A stretch of 64,000 nucleotides of DNA, taken from the NCBI RefSeq assembly GCF_000317145.1, contig NC_019697.1, positions 5,468,886 to 5,532,885 of the forward strand, in the 5' to 3' direction. Positions 48,141-57,946 of the stretch are shown one piece after another. This DNA is from Chamaesiphon minutus PCC 6605. Its GTDB lineage: Bacteria; Cyanobacteriota; Cyanobacteriia; Cyanobacteriales; Chamaesiphonaceae. How positions within the stretch are numbered: the first letter of the stretch is position 1; each line of letters begins with the position of its first letter. The notes below the pieces were generated by a model, which worked only from the letters and a program-made list of their open reading frames with translations, was not told where the DNA came from and made no database searches. The position numbers and the translations under genes are program-made.

Positions 48141-48293
48141 CGAATTAGCGACCTGTTAAGGCAGCGATTTGCTATCGAGTCGTCAAGATTACAAAAACAG
48201 TTTACAAATACAGGACTATTGCTAGCAGCAGCATGGTTGTTATGGGGTGTTGGTATTAGTTTAGTAATTGGTTACTGGGCATCTCGCCAATAA
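48141..48293 (+). pseudogene. In-frame continuation encoding a membrane-helix fragment
   Basis: After the DUF2834 stop codon the same frame stays open for 50 codons to TAA 48291. It ends with a hydrophobic helix (LLLAAAWLLWGVGISLVIGYW). No ATG, GTG or TTG suits as a start. It may be the 3' remnant of a small membrane-protein gene, or the tail of an originally longer protein. Low confidence. Confidence 0.35.
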
Positions 48294-48331
48294 AGTTGCG
48301 CAGATTTACCCATAGCAGATCGAAGTACTAT

Positions 48332-48364
48332 AAAAAAAGCCTATCTAGTAATAACTAGATAGGC
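48332..48364 (-). terminator. Rho-independent terminator of petBD
   Basis: On the minus strand, arms GCCTATCTAGT and ACTAGATAGGC (11 bp, perfect) with loop TATT are followed by TTTTTTTATAG. It lies 23 bp after the petD stop codon. Confidence 0.9.
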
Positions 48365-48386
48365 AGATCGCATGAATAAAACCGAT

Positions 48387-48869
48387 TTAGAATAGACCTA
48401 AAGTCAAAGATTTATCGATCGGCATAGTTGCACCGATACCCAAATAGATAGTGAAGACAGTACCGAAGAGGAATACTGCCATCGCGACGGGACGACGGAA
48501 AGGGTTTTGGAACTTGTTGACGTTTTCCAAGAAGGGAATTACCAACAGACCTAAGGGAACGCCAGCCATGCAAGCGATTCCTAAGAGTTTGTTAGGCAAT
48601 ACGCGCAAGAGTTGGAATACAGGCCACAAATACCACTCAGGCAAGATTTCTAGCGGCGTAGCAAAGGGATTTGCAGGTTCGCCAACTAGAGCGGGGTCGA
48701 GAATGGCTAAAGCTGTACAGCAACCGATCGTACCGAAGATCACGACAGGGAAGATGTAAAGTAGGTCATTCGGCCAAGCTGGTTCGCCGTAATAGTTATG
48801 ACCCATACCTTGAGCTAGTTTTGCTCTAAGAGCTGGATCGGAGAGATCCGGTTTTTTGAGAGTTGACAT
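48387..48869 (-). CDS. petD: Cytochrome b6-f complex subunit IV
   Basis: A 160-residue thylakoid membrane protein with three helices. [30 protein letters not shown] and the PEWY-containing [15 protein letters not shown] (quinol-oxidation site) are diagnostic. It corresponds to the C-terminal half of mitochondrial cytochrome b. It follows petB by 140 bp in the same direction, and a strong terminator closes the unit. Confidence 0.98.
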   Translation of the reverse strand: MSTLKKPDLSDPALRAKLAQGMGHNYYGEPAWPNDLLYIFPVVIFGTIGCCTALAILDPALVGEPANPFATPLEILPEWYLWPVFQLLRVLPNKLLGIACMAGVPLGLLVIPFLENVNKFQNPFRRPVAMAVFLFGTVFTIYLGIGATMPIDKSLTLGLF

Positions 48870-49009
48870 AGTTAATTAAGGACGTAAATTTTGGTTATTT
48901 AATTAATGTCTCAATGAGAACATCTGTCCGATCGGGTTGATATGTCTGGACGAGCGTGGAGTAGACTAAATGTTTACCACCATCGTTCGTCCATCTTCAT
49001 TATCCCAAT

Positions 49010-49678
49010 TTACAAAGGTCCAGAGATCCCTTGTTTGCGAATCATGATGAAATGTAACAGCATGAATACCGCAATCAACCAAGGCAGTACAAAAGTATGT
49101 AAACTGTAGTAACGAGTCAAAGTTGCTTGACCGACGCTAGAACCGCCACGGAGAAGGTCAGCCATCGCTACACCAACTACCGGAATTGCTTCGGGTACGC
49201 CAGAGACGATTTTGACTGCCCAGTAGCCGATCTGATCCCAAGGTAGAGAATAACCAGTTACGCCGAAACTAACAGTTAGAACTGCCAAAATTACGCCAGT
49301 AATCCAGGTGAGTTCGCGAGGATTTTTGAATCCACCAGTGAGATACACGCGGAAGGAGTGGAGGATCATCATCAATACCATCATGCTGGCACTCCAGCGG
49401 TGGATGGAACGAATCAGCCAACCAAAATTGACTTCCGTCATGATTTTTTGAACCGAGTTGAAGGCATCAGCTACAGTTGGCGAATAGTAGAAAGTCATCG
49501 CAAACCCAGTTGCAAACTGGATTACGAAGCATACTAGGGTGATCCCACCAAGACAGTAGAAGATATTGACATGGGGTGGAACGTACTTACTAGCAATATC
49601 ATCAGAGATTGCTTGGATTTCGAGACGTTCGTCAAACCATTGGTAGGTTTTACTATTTGTGACTTGCTTGGTAAACAT
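49010..49678 (-). CDS. petB: Cytochrome b6
   Basis: A 222-residue thylakoid membrane protein with four helices. Haem ligands lie in [18 protein letters not shown] and in SLHTFVLPW with LLHFIMIR. C42 in FYCLGG corresponds to the cysteine that covalently holds the extra haem c. The length and the MFTKQV start match cyanobacterial PetB. It heads petB-petD and is divergent from ctpA, an arrangement seen in many cyanobacteria. Confidence 0.98.
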   Translation of the reverse strand: MFTKQVTNSKTYQWFDERLEIQAISDDIASKYVPPHVNIFYCLGGITLVCFVIQFATGFAMTFYYSPTVADAFNSVQKIMTEVNFGWLIRSIHRWSASMMVLMMILHSFRVYLTGGFKNPRELTWITGVILAVLTVSFGVTGYSLPWDQIGYWAVKIVSGVPEAIPVVGVAMADLLRGGSSVGQATLTRYYSLHTFVLPWLIAVFMLLHFIMIRKQGISGPL

Positions 49679-49920
49679 TGACGGGTGCCGTGCTTCTCTC
49701 TAATGTCGTGTTATATATTATAACGCCAGGAGGATGGTAGATCCTATGGCTCAAGATAATGACTGGGTAAGATTTACTGTCGGGTAGAACAGGAGGCTGT
49801 TCGGGACACAACTGATACCAAATATGCCCAAAATTGTTTAATTTAGTAATATTCGGTGGTAAGTTACTCATTTTACCTCTACAAAATTTAACACACCTCG
49901 AAAGGAGAGTGGTATCGATC

Positions 49921-51132
49921 GTGAGAGCTAGTTTTTGGTTTGGTTGGATCTTGAGTCTGCAAATGGCTCTATTTTGGCTCTGGGGTGTCCCTTCAGCCGC
50001 TGCATTTACACCAGAGCAACAATTAGTGTTGCAAGCTTGGCGGACAATTAATCAGGCTTATTACGATAACAGCTTCAATCATCAAAATTGGTGGGAGGTA
50101 CGCGATCGCACCCTCAAGCAGCAAATTCCGAACGAGGAAGCCGCTTATACAACCATTACCAAGATGATTGCGACTTTGGACGAACCCTTTACACGGTTGT
50201 TGCGCCCGGAGCAATATCGATCGCTCCAAGTGAATACTGCCGGAGAATTGTCTGGAGTGGGCTTACAAATCGGCGTGAAGGCAGGTAGCGACGCGATCGA
50301 AGTAATTGCCCCAATCGCTGGTTCCCCAGCCGCACAAGCGGGAATTTTGCCCCACGACATCATCGTTCAGATCGATGCTACTCCCACATCCGAACTAACG
50401 CTCGATACTGCGGCTGTCAAAATGCGCGGTGCGACGGGTACAAATGTCAGTCTGATGGTGCAAACAGCCGACAATTCGCCGCGCGAGGTAATTTTAGTCC
50501 GTCAAAAAATCGAACTCAATCCCGTGACCGCCGAGCTACATACCGAAAACGGTCGCAAAATTGGCTATCTGCGCCTAGCACAATTTAGTGCTAAAGCCGC
50601 GCAAGAATTAGCCGATAAGATCGATCGCTTCAAACAACAAGGCGTCGTTGGCTACGTGCTAGATTTACGCAACAATCCCGGTGGATTGGTGCAATCTGGC
50701 GTCGAAATTGCCCGTCAATGGCTCAACGAAGGAACGATCGTCTACACTGTCGATAGACGCGGCGCGATCGATGCGATCGATGCGACAGGTACCGCCCTGA
50801 CCGATGCTCCACTGGCTATACTAGTAAATGAAGGTACTGCCAGTGCCAGCGAAATTCTTGCTGGAGCCTTACAAGATAACGGACGCGCTACCCTCGTCGG
50901 TACAAAGACATTTGGCAAAGGTTTGATCCAATCTCTATTCGATCTCCCCAATGGTAGTGGCTTAGCCATTACCGTTGCTAAATACGAAACTCCCAACCAT
51001 CACGATATCCACAAATTAGGCATTACACCCGATCGAGTCATCCCGACGCCCCCCATTTCGATCGCAGCCGCAGCTACAGATAAAGATACTCAGTATCTCG
51101 CAGCCGTGAAGGAGTTAGGAGTTGGGAGCTAA
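49921..51132 (+). CDS. ctpA: Carboxyl-terminal processing protease
   Basis: A 403-residue S41 peptidase. A signal peptide (about 1-30, ending AAAF) takes it to the lumen or periplasm. A PDZ domain follows at about 95-180 (GELSGVGLQIGVK, PAAQAGILPHDIIVQID). The catalytic core has NEGTASASEILAGAL (nucleophile Ser) and TFGKGLIQS (general-base Lys). CtpA matures the C-terminus of photosystem II D1. GTG 49921, 14 bp after AAAGGAGAG, is the better start; a TTG at 49834 would add 29 residues. Confidence 0.93.
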   Translation: MRASFWFGWILSLQMALFWLWGVPSAAAFTPEQQLVLQAWRTINQAYYDNSFNHQNWWEVRDRTLKQQIPNEEAAYTTITKMIATLDEPFTRLLRPEQYRSLQVNTAGELSGVGLQIGVKAGSDAIEVIAPIAGSPAAQAGILPHDIIVQIDATPTSELTLDTAAVKMRGATGTNVSLMVQTADNSPREVILVRQKIELNPVTAELHTENGRKIGYLRLAQFSAKAAQELADKIDRFKQQGVVGYVLDLRNNPGGLVQSGVEIARQWLNEGTIVYTVDRRGAIDAIDATGTALTDAPLAILVNEGTASASEILAGALQDNGRATLVGTKTFGKGLIQSLFDLPNGSGLAITVAKYETPNHHDIHKLGITPDRVIPTPPISIAAAATDKDTQYLAAVKELGVGS

Positions 51133-51136
51133 TAGT

Positions 51137-51158
51137 CTTATCTAGCGATAAGTTTTTT
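51137..51158 (+). terminator. Terminator of ctpA
   Basis: Arms CTTATC and GATAAG with loop TAGC are followed by six T residues, directly after the ctpA stop codon. Confidence 0.75.
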
Positions 51159-51209
51159 GCTCGATCGATAGTTACGAATTACATCACATTAAATCAAAGT
51201 AATAATCTT

Positions 51210-51416
51210 ATGATGGATGCACAAAGTCTACAGGAACGGATCGCCCAAGTGGAGAGCAAACGCGGAATGTTGTTAAGATACCAAGCCGATCCGACATTAA
51301 GTAGTTTGTCGATCGATATCGACCAAGCGTTAATTGAAATTGACGATCTCATGGCTGAGTATCAAAGAACTTTTCCCAGTGGATTCGTGGGAAAAGGGGC
51401 AGAAGGAATCGACTAG
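51210..51416 (+). CDS. Small hypothetical protein (68 residues)
   Basis: A 68-residue acidic helical protein (LQERIAQVESKRGMLLRYQ, then LIEIDDLMAEY). No known domain is recognised. A likely start is ATG 51210 or 51213. Codon use and composition match neighbours, and it stands alone after ctpA. Moderately confident that it is a gene. Confidence 0.55.
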   Translation: MMDAQSLQERIAQVESKRGMLLRYQADPTLSSLSIDIDQALIEIDDLMAEYQRTFPSGFVGKGAEGID

Positions 51417-51542
51417 GGAAACAACATCGGGCAGATTGCATAACAAAGCCCTCACCCTTACCCCACTAATGAAAATTAATTATTCGTCAAAGTTTAGGGT
51501 AGGGGTAATGTCTTGACAGAAACACATCCTTCTCCACTCTTC

Positions 51543-51720
51543 GCGTAATTTCAGTCGCTGTCTTGTCGGTTTTTTTATTCGGAGGTTCCCTCCGAATAAA
51601 AAAACCGATCTCTTGTTTTGCATAATCCGGGAGCGGCGCATCGACAAAGGAGGATCCTCCGAGTTGTGTGCGTCAAGAGAGGAAACCTCCTGGCTGCGAG
51701 CCGCTTCATGAATTACCCCT
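51543..51720. repeat. Nested palindromic repeat
   Basis: The outer element matches the one at 9460-9551 (GTCGCTGTCT, GCATAATCCGGGAG, CTCCTGGCTGC, and GTGTGCGTCAAGA). Between GTCGCTGTCT and GCATAATCCGG sits a near-perfect palindrome at about 51564-51606 (arms CGGTTTTTTTATTCGGAGG and CCTCCGAATAAAAAAACCG). The insert is absent from the 9.5-kb copy and present, in other surroundings, at 62318. It fills most of the 328-bp gene-free gap from 51417 to 51744. Confidence 0.75.
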
Positions 51721-51744
51721 AACCTGAATTTTGTAGATATCACT

Positions 51745-52656
51745 TTATCCAGTTGCGCCGAGCAACCAGACACCCATTATCATCAAACTGACAAAACCCC
51801 ATTTCAGCGGTAACTTACGATTGGTTTCTCGTTGGTGCAGCCTCTCTGTAGGAGAATCGAGCCGTCGTCGAAAGATGGCAATTAATAGAGACAATCCAAA
51901 CGCATAAGCAGGCGTAGAAGCCTCGATCGCCGAAACTAATACTGGCACCCCTAATTTTACGGCAAGTTGTCCCGTATATAGAGCGGCTAAATTTAGTAAC
52001 TCGATCGCGAAAAATATGGGTAGAGCCTGCTCGATCTTGGAGAAGTCTCGAACTAGAGTCGAGCGTACTGCTGGTATTGCCAAGCAAGCTAATCCACTGA
52101 TAATCATCCCAGCGGTGATACTTAAGAAAGCTCCAAAAAAGTCAGTGCGATCGAAGATATATTTTTCGATCGTCATCACAATTGTCAGTAATCCAGAAGC
52201 GACCGACATTAGATAAAGCGTATGCCATCGACCGCTAAAATTATCGATCGAACATAACCCGATCGAGGCAATTATTAGCAAGGCAATACCGATATAGTTA
52301 TTGCCCGTAATAAAATATCCAAATAGCCAATAACTAATAATAACTAAAAAAATTGGCGTCAGGTTCCAGTATGCTGATACCGTCCCAGAATCACTGCCAT
52401 CTAATGCTCGAAAATAGAAATATTGACTGAGCTGAATAATTGCTCCAGTCGTCAAACAGAGTGCGAGTAAATCCCAATGGGGAATGACGATCGGGATATT
52501 TAATAGCGGCAACAGTAAGAAGATTCCAGCCGAAATACCAGAACTGGTAACAACTCCCAACCACGGCTTACTAAAAATATTATCTACACAATGTTCGTCG
52601 AGAACATGCACGATCGCCCATAAAAATGAGCTGAATAAAGCGTATTGAATCCACAT
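51745..52656 (-). CDS. EamA/DMT-family transporter
   Basis: A 303-residue protein with ten predicted helices arranged as two EamA halves (helices near 2-20, 33-55, 62-85, 95-110, 118-135, then a second set from 145). The substrate is unknown. Near the C-terminus the residues SPTERLHQR are encoded by a copy of the dispersed CGTTGGYGnAGCC repeat (51829-51855), in frame within a cytoplasmic linker before the last helix. The function otherwise seems intact. Confidence 0.82.
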   Translation of the reverse strand: MWIQYALFSSFLWAIVHVLDEHCVDNIFSKPWLGVVTSSGISAGIFLLLPLLNIPIVIPHWDLLALCLTTGAIIQLSQYFYFRALDGSDSGTVSAYWNLTPIFLVIISYWLFGYFITGNNYIGIALLIIASIGLCSIDNFSGRWHTLYLMSVASGLLTIVMTIEKYIFDRTDFFGAFLSITAGMIISGLACLAIPAVRSTLVRDFSKIEQALPIFFAIELLNLAALYTGQLAVKLGVPVLVSAIEASTPAYAFGLSLLIAIFRRRLDSPTERLHQRETNRKLPLKWGFVSLMIMGVWLLGATG

Positions 52657-52882
52657 GCAGACAGCTAAGACTAGGCAGAAGACATCAAAGATGTGGTGGG
52701 TGTCTCACCTTGTCCCCAATGACTGAAGATAACAAATTGTCTTCTATTCGCGCCTAATCTCTAGCTAAGTTTATACTCACAATTTTTAATGACTAATCTT
52801 ATGCTAACACAGCGGTCGAGCTTGGCAAATGAGAATAGTAGTAGAATTGACTTAGATAATTTTCCGATATAAATCGCGATCG

Positions 52883-53026
52883 ATGGAAACTACTAAATTA
52901 ATTCCGGTTTTAGGTACTGCGGCTTTTGGGTTACTGATTGTTGTGACGTTAGGGATAGTCTATCTAACTTTATCGGGTTGGCGCGATCGACAACGGCGCG
53001 AGCAAGATCGGCGGGCGAACCGTTAG
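52883..53026 (+). CDS. Small single-helix membrane protein (47 residues), NdhP-like
   Basis: ATG 52883 to TAG 53024 encodes 47 residues: METTKLIPVLG, one membrane helix (AAFGLLIVVTLGIVYLTL), then a basic tail GWRDRQRREQDRRANR. This shape is that of small photosynthetic or NDH-1 subunits such as NdhP. The resemblance is from memory and needs a search. The stop codon overlaps the first GGGGTTA repeat unit that follows. Confidence 0.6.
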   Translation: METTKLIPVLGTAAFGLLIVVTLGIVYLTLSGWRDRQRREQDRRANR

Positions 53027-53101
53027 GGGTTAGGGGTTAGGGGTTAGGCTTTAGGCTTTAGGCTTTAGGCTTTAGGCTTTAGGGAATAGGGAATAGGGAA
53101 T
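53027..53101. repeat. GGGGTTA then GGCTTTA heptamer array
   Basis: Three GGGGTTA units are followed by five GGCTTTA units and by GGGAATA units, all 7 bp. A copy of the AATCCTG-type dispersed repeat follows at 53113-53164. Confidence 0.88.
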
Positions 53102-53186
53102 AGGAGAGACAGATTAGTACCGATAGCCTCATCCCGAACATCCTAATAGATCCGCTAAATCCTGATGTATGGAGAGGAATGAAGTA

Positions 53187-55952
53187 ATGGATTTAATTTT
53201 GTGCCATACTACGGCAGACTTTGACACATTAGGGGCAGCGGTGGGGTTGGCGCGATTATTGCCTGGAAGTAGGATCGTGCTGACTGGTGGCGCGCATCCG
53301 ACGGTGAGGGATTTTTTGGCACTATATCGGGATGAGTATCCTCTGCTGGAGCGGCGTTCGGTGGTACCAGCGGCGATCCGCTCGGTGAGTCTTGTCGATG
53401 CTCAACAACGCGATCGCGTGGGCAAGGCGGCGGAATGGTTGGAGTTGCCCGATTTGAAGGAGATTGTAGTTTACGACCACCATTTGGGGCAAGTATCCGA
53501 TATTCCGGCGACGCGGGCGGAGATCGAGCCTGTGGGGGCGACGACGACGTTAATTGTCGAGCGATTGCAACGGGCAAATATCGTGCTGACGATTGCGGAA
53601 GCGACGGTGATGGCTTTGGGCATTCATGTGGATACTGGTTCGCTGACGTTTGAAATGAGTACGCCACGGGATGCGCTGGCGTTGGGTTGGTTGATGCAGC
53701 ACGGGGCAGATTTAGCGGTAGTCAGTGAGTACGTGGAGCCAGGATTGTCGCCGCAGTTGCAATCATTATTGCAGGTGACTCTCAAGGAGATGCAGTCTGC
53801 CTCAGTAGGCGGGAAAAAGATTGGCTGGGTGCGGCTGGCAACCGAACAATTCGTACCGGGATTGTCTAGTCTGGTATCTCAGATCCAAAACATCGACTCG
53901 GAACTGAGTGTCGTGGTGCTAGCTCATGAAGTTTTAGCCTCAGACGGTGACAATCGGGTGACGATTATCGGTCGATCGCAAATTCCCGAAGTGGATCTGC
54001 GGGTATTATTTAGTTCTATCGGCGGCGGCGGACACGCTGGAGCCGCTTCGGCAAGCCTACGGGCTATAGACATCAAAACGACACTCGATCGACTGATGGC
54101 GGCGATTTTAGCAGCAATTCCGCAGCCGCTGACAGCGAGAGATCTGATGTCTGCACCGATTCGCACGCTCCGCCCCGATACAACAATTGCTGAGGCACAA
54201 CGGATTTTACTTCGTTATGGGCACTCTGGTTTACCGATCGTCGCTGCGCCACCACAAGAGCAATTAGTCGGCATTATTTCCCGTCGCGATCTCGATATTG
54301 CCTTACATCATGGTTTCAGTCATGCCCCAGTCAAAGGCTACATGACGAATCAGGTACGCACGATCGCGCCCGATACCACCCTGCCAGAAATAGAAGCCTT
54401 GATGGTAACTTACGACATCGGCAGATTGCCAGTGCTAGCCGATGGCAAGTTGGTAGGCATTGTTACCCGTACCGATGTCTTGCGATCTCATCAACACCAT
54501 CAGATGCAATCCAACGCCACTAAACCAGCCCCACCCGATCTTGCTCCCCTCCAAGGAGGGGCTGGGGGTGGGTTCCGGCAAATCTCCCCCCCATCAAATC
54601 TCCACCAACTCCAAACCCAGCTCGTACCGCAACAATGGGAATTGTTGATGAAAGCTGCCCAATTTGCCCAGCAGTGGGGCTGGCATCTCTATCTCATCGG
54701 CGGTGCCGTGCGCGATTTATTATTATCTGAAACAGGAAGTTTATTAATTAAAGATATCGACTTGGTAGTCGATGGCTTCCACCAAGCCGCTGATGTCAGC
54801 GCGGGGGTGAAACTTGCCACCGCACTTCAGGAATTTTACCCAGCGGCGCGGTTAGATGTTCACGGCGCATTTCAGACTGCGGCATTATTATGGCATGACG
54901 ATCCTGAATTTGACTCATTAGGCATCGATATTGCCACTGCACGCACGGAATTTTATCCTTATCCCGCCGCAAATCCCGAAGTTGAAGCGAGTTCGATTCG
55001 GCAAGATTTGTACCGTCGCGACTTTACGATTAATGCGATGGCATTGCGACTGACAGCAGCGACAACGCCACCATTACTAGATTTTTTTGGTGGCGTCGGC
55101 GATTTACAAAACCAACTAGTGCGAGTTTTACATCCCAATAGTTTTATCGAAGATCCGACGCGGATTTTTCGAGGAGTAAGATTTGCAATTCGCTTGGGGT
55201 TTCAGCTCGAAACTCAAACCGCCGATTATATTCGGTATGCCATTAGTAGCGGTGTTTACGATCGCACCGCCCAAGCAAATCCCAAAACTCCCGCTCTCCA
55301 AACTCGACTCAAAACCGAATTAAAATATCTTCTCCAAGCACCTTACTGGCGATCGGCTCTAGAGTTATTATCTGACTTGGGTGCGTTGCATTGCATTCAT
55401 TCGACGCTGAAATTAGAACCAGAATTAGTCCGCCAACTTGAGTTATTAGAACGGTGTTTGCGCAGGTTCGACGCTCCACGGCAGCTCTACCACAGTCAGC
55501 CACAACTCATTCACTGGCAACTACGATTAGAAACAATCATTGCTACTCTAGCACCAGCATTTCGACAGCCAGTCGCTAAAAATCTTCAATTACCTGAAGA
55601 TACGATCGAGCGGTTAGCGAATTTAGATCGATCTCAAACGCAAATCTTGTCCTCATTACCAACATTCGATCGAGTCAGTCAAGTGGTGCAATTATTAAAA
55701 CAATTCGATTTACCAATGCTGATTTTAATTGCCGTGCAGTGTCGCGACAAAACTATTCGTCGTCAAATTTGGCGATATTTGATAGTGTGGGCACACATTC
55801 AACCACCATTAAATGGTAACGATCTGCGTCGATTGGGTTACAAACCAGGCCCCCAATATCGCCAAATATTAGCTAATTTACTAGCAGCAACTTTGGATGG
55901 AGTAGTTATCGATCGAGCTAGTGCTGAAGCATTTCTTCAAAGGGATAATTAA
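53187..55952 (+). CDS. DHH phosphoesterase-CBS-tRNA nucleotidyltransferase fusion
   Basis: A 921-residue multidomain protein. Residues 1-310: DHH/DHHA1 phosphoesterase (HTTADFDTLGAAVG, VYDHH, GGGGHAGAAS). About 310-440: two CBS domains. About 490-927: class II CCA-adding/poly(A) polymerase head and RNA-binding domain (LIGGAVRDLLL, DIDLVVDG, RRDFTINAMAL, DPTRIFRGVRFAIRLGF). It likely adds or repairs the tRNA 3' end, with the DHH part possibly trimming RNA or cyclic dinucleotides. A GGAGAGG ribosome site favours ATG 53187 over 53169. The CBS-NTase linker contains a CCCCTCCaaGGAGGGG palindrome-derived PLQGGAGGG. Confidence 0.88.
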   Translation: MDLILCHTTADFDTLGAAVGLARLLPGSRIVLTGGAHPTVRDFLALYRDEYPLLERRSVVPAAIRSVSLVDAQQRDRVGKAAEWLELPDLKEIVVYDHHLGQVSDIPATRAEIEPVGATTTLIVERLQRANIVLTIAEATVMALGIHVDTGSLTFEMSTPRDALALGWLMQHGADLAVVSEYVEPGLSPQLQSLLQVTLKEMQSASVGGKKIGWVRLATEQFVPGLSSLVSQIQNIDSELSVVVLAHEVLASDGDNRVTIIGRSQIPEVDLRVLFSSIGGGGHAGAASASLRAIDIKTTLDRLMAAILAAIPQPLTARDLMSAPIRTLRPDTTIAEAQRILLRYGHSGLPIVAAPPQEQLVGIISRRDLDIALHHGFSHAPVKGYMTNQVRTIAPDTTLPEIEALMVTYDIGRLPVLADGKLVGIVTRTDVLRSHQHHQMQSNATKPAPPDLAPLQGGAGGGFRQISPPSNLHQLQTQLVPQQWELLMKAAQFAQQWGWHLYLIGGAVRDLLLSETGSLLIKDIDLVVDGFHQAADVSAGVKLATALQEFYPAARLDVHGAFQTAALLWHDDPEFDSLGIDIATARTEFYPYPAANPEVEASSIRQDLYRRDFTINAMALRLTAATTPPLLDFFGGVGDLQNQLVRVLHPNSFIEDPTRIFRGVRFAIRLGFQLETQTADYIRYAISSGVYDRTAQANPKTPALQTRLKTELKYLLQAPYWRSALELLSDLGALHCIHSTLKLEPELVRQLELLERCLRRFDAPRQLYHSQPQLIHWQLRLETIIATLAPAFRQPVAKNLQLPEDTIERLANLDRSQTQILSSLPTFDRVSQVVQLLKQFDLPMLILIAVQCRDKTIRRQIWRYLIVWAHIQPPLNGNDLRRLGYKPGPQYRQILANLLAATLDGVVIDRASAEAFLQRDN

Positions 55953-56001
55953 TAGATAGACATTTATTAGTTTCGGATTATTTATGCCCCTGCGATAGCT
56001 C

Positions 56002-57765
56002 CTATCGATGACTTACCCAATCTTTAAATAATTGCCGTTGTCGATCTACAGTATTTCCCAATCCCTGCAAGTGATATTTTTGAGGTTGAGGCTTTGCTAG
56101 GACGATCGGAAGTGTCATCAATCGATCGCCATGAAAAATAGTCAGATTAATTTGTTGTCCTTCTTGATATAATTTCAGTCGATCGACAAGCTTTTCAGCA
56201 GTTACTTTAAAACCATCAATCGCGAGTAATTCATCGCCAGGATCGACTCCAGCTAAATATGCGGGCGAATTGGCAGCTACCGATTTAATTGTCTCTTTCC
56301 CGCGATCGCTATTGACAGTTATCCCCAAATATGGAACAGTGACTTCATCAGATTTCAACTCCAATCCGAACGGATTTAAGTAATCATTAAATGGCAATTC
56401 TTCGATACCATGAATATATCGATCGTAAAAATCTGTAAGATCTCGCTCGGCGACTGATTCGATAATATTTTTTAATTGTGTCTCGGTAAAACCAATTTCG
56501 GCTTTGCCAAACTGTTCCCACATGGCAACTAAAACATCGTCAAAAGATTTTGCACCATCAGTGCGATCGCGAATGAGTAAATCTAGTAATAATGTTACCA
56601 TCTCACCTTTGAGATAGTAAGACATTTGAGAATTAGAACTATTCGCATCCGGGCGATATAATTTAATCCACGCATCAAAACTCGACTCGCTCAATGGTTG
56701 CACCAATCGTCCTGGTGTCGTTTGGTAACGGGTAATCTCTTTACTCAGTTCGGCTAAAAATTCTTGCTCGTCATAAATTCCTGCGCGTCGGGGAATTATC
56801 AGATCGTAATAACTAGTCGTACCTTCGCTAAACCATAGCGATGGTGTATAATTTTCGCCTTCATAATCAAATTTTTCGAGCGCAGCCGGACGAATGCGTT
56901 TGACATTCCAGAGATGGAAAAATTCGTGCGCGACTAACTGCATAAAGCGATTGTGTTTCTCGCTCCCTTTAAATCCAAAGCGGGGATACAAAAGCGAGCA
57001 ACAATTTTTGTGCTCTAATCCGCCACCGCCACTTGGCGACAGATGCAGCAAGAAAATATAGTGTTCGTATGGCAATCCACCAAATATTTTTGCTTCGACT
57101 TCTACGATTTTCTTAATATCTGCGATCGCGATTTGCGGATCGAGATTACCTTCACCCCAAACGACTAGTTGATGAGATTTATCTAGTACGGTAAAGTCGT
57201 AAATCTGCTGATAACCAATTTCAAATGGGCTATCGACTAAAGTATCAAAATCGTTTGCCAGGAAAGTTTGCGGGCTAATTTCGGGTAATGGTGTGGTAAT
57301 TTGCCAATCGGGACGAGCGGGAATAATCTTAATCTCGATCGGACAGTATTCATATCCGGGAATATAAAAACATAATGCGGCTGGATTAAAATAGCCATGG
57401 GTGGCATCCAAATGATTCGTCCGCACGGTTAATTCGTTCGCAAATATCCGATAGTTAATGATTATTTCGCTACTACCACCTGGCTGGATTTGCCAATGAT
57501 TTTTAGCAGCTTTGACGACATTTAATTTTTGCCCATCGCTTGTTAATGCACTAAAATCTTGTAAGTGTCGGACATATTCTCGCACCAAATACGAACCTGG
57601 AGTCCAGGCTGGCATTTTGATATCTAGTAGCTCGCCATGCCAATTACTAACTATCAACTTCACCTCAAACAAATGAGTTTGTGGCTGAGACATCGCAATT
57701 TGATAAGCCAGTTTTGGCACATAAATCGGCGTCACCGGGGTTATAGTTTCTACAGCTTGAGTCAT
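56002..57765 (-). CDS. M61-family metallopeptidase with PDZ domain
   Basis: A 587-residue protein. An N-terminal beta domain lies at about 10-170. The zinc site is HEFFHLWNVKRIRP with the distal Glu in WFSEGTTSYYD. A PDZ domain at about 470-570 (YLGITVNSD, SPAYLAGVDPGDELLAIDG) completes the glycyl-aminopeptidase-like M61 architecture. No signal peptide is visible, so it is probably cytosolic. The substrate is unknown. Confidence 0.92.
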   Translation of the reverse strand: MTQAVETITPVTPIYVPKLAYQIAMSQPQTHLFEVKLIVSNWHGELLDIKMPAWTPGSYLVREYVRHLQDFSALTSDGQKLNVVKAAKNHWQIQPGGSSEIIINYRIFANELTVRTNHLDATHGYFNPAALCFYIPGYEYCPIEIKIIPARPDWQITTPLPEISPQTFLANDFDTLVDSPFEIGYQQIYDFTVLDKSHQLVVWGEGNLDPQIAIADIKKIVEVEAKIFGGLPYEHYIFLLHLSPSGGGGLEHKNCCSLLYPRFGFKGSEKHNRFMQLVAHEFFHLWNVKRIRPAALEKFDYEGENYTPSLWFSEGTTSYYDLIIPRRAGIYDEQEFLAELSKEITRYQTTPGRLVQPLSESSFDAWIKLYRPDANSSNSQMSYYLKGEMVTLLLDLLIRDRTDGAKSFDDVLVAMWEQFGKAEIGFTETQLKNIIESVAERDLTDFYDRYIHGIEELPFNDYLNPFGLELKSDEVTVPYLGITVNSDRGKETIKSVAANSPAYLAGVDPGDELLAIDGFKVTAEKLVDRLKLYQEGQQINLTIFHGDRLMTLPIVLAKPQPQKYHLQGLGNTVDRQRQLFKDWVSHR

Positions 57766-57842
57766 CTGTTAGGGGATAGGGGATAGGGAATAGAGGATAG
57801 GGAATAACATCCTACGTCTTAGATTAAGTGCTTGGTGTAAAC

Positions 57843-57910
57843 CCAGGGTACCCACAAGGGACACCCCTACAGATTAATTGTGTAGGGGTGCCCCTCGTGG
57901 GTACCCTCAG
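57843..57910. repeat. 25-bp inverted repeat (GGGTACCCAC...GTGGGTACCC)
   Basis: Arms GGGTACCCACAAGGGACACC and the near-complement GGTGCCCCTCGTGGGTACCC flank an AT-rich centre. A related copy, invaded by another palindrome, occurs at 62300-62415. An ATCAATT repeat run follows up to the HetZ-like stop codon. Confidence 0.75.
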
Positions 57911-57946
57911 ATCTACTACCAGCTATCAATTATCAATTATCAATTA

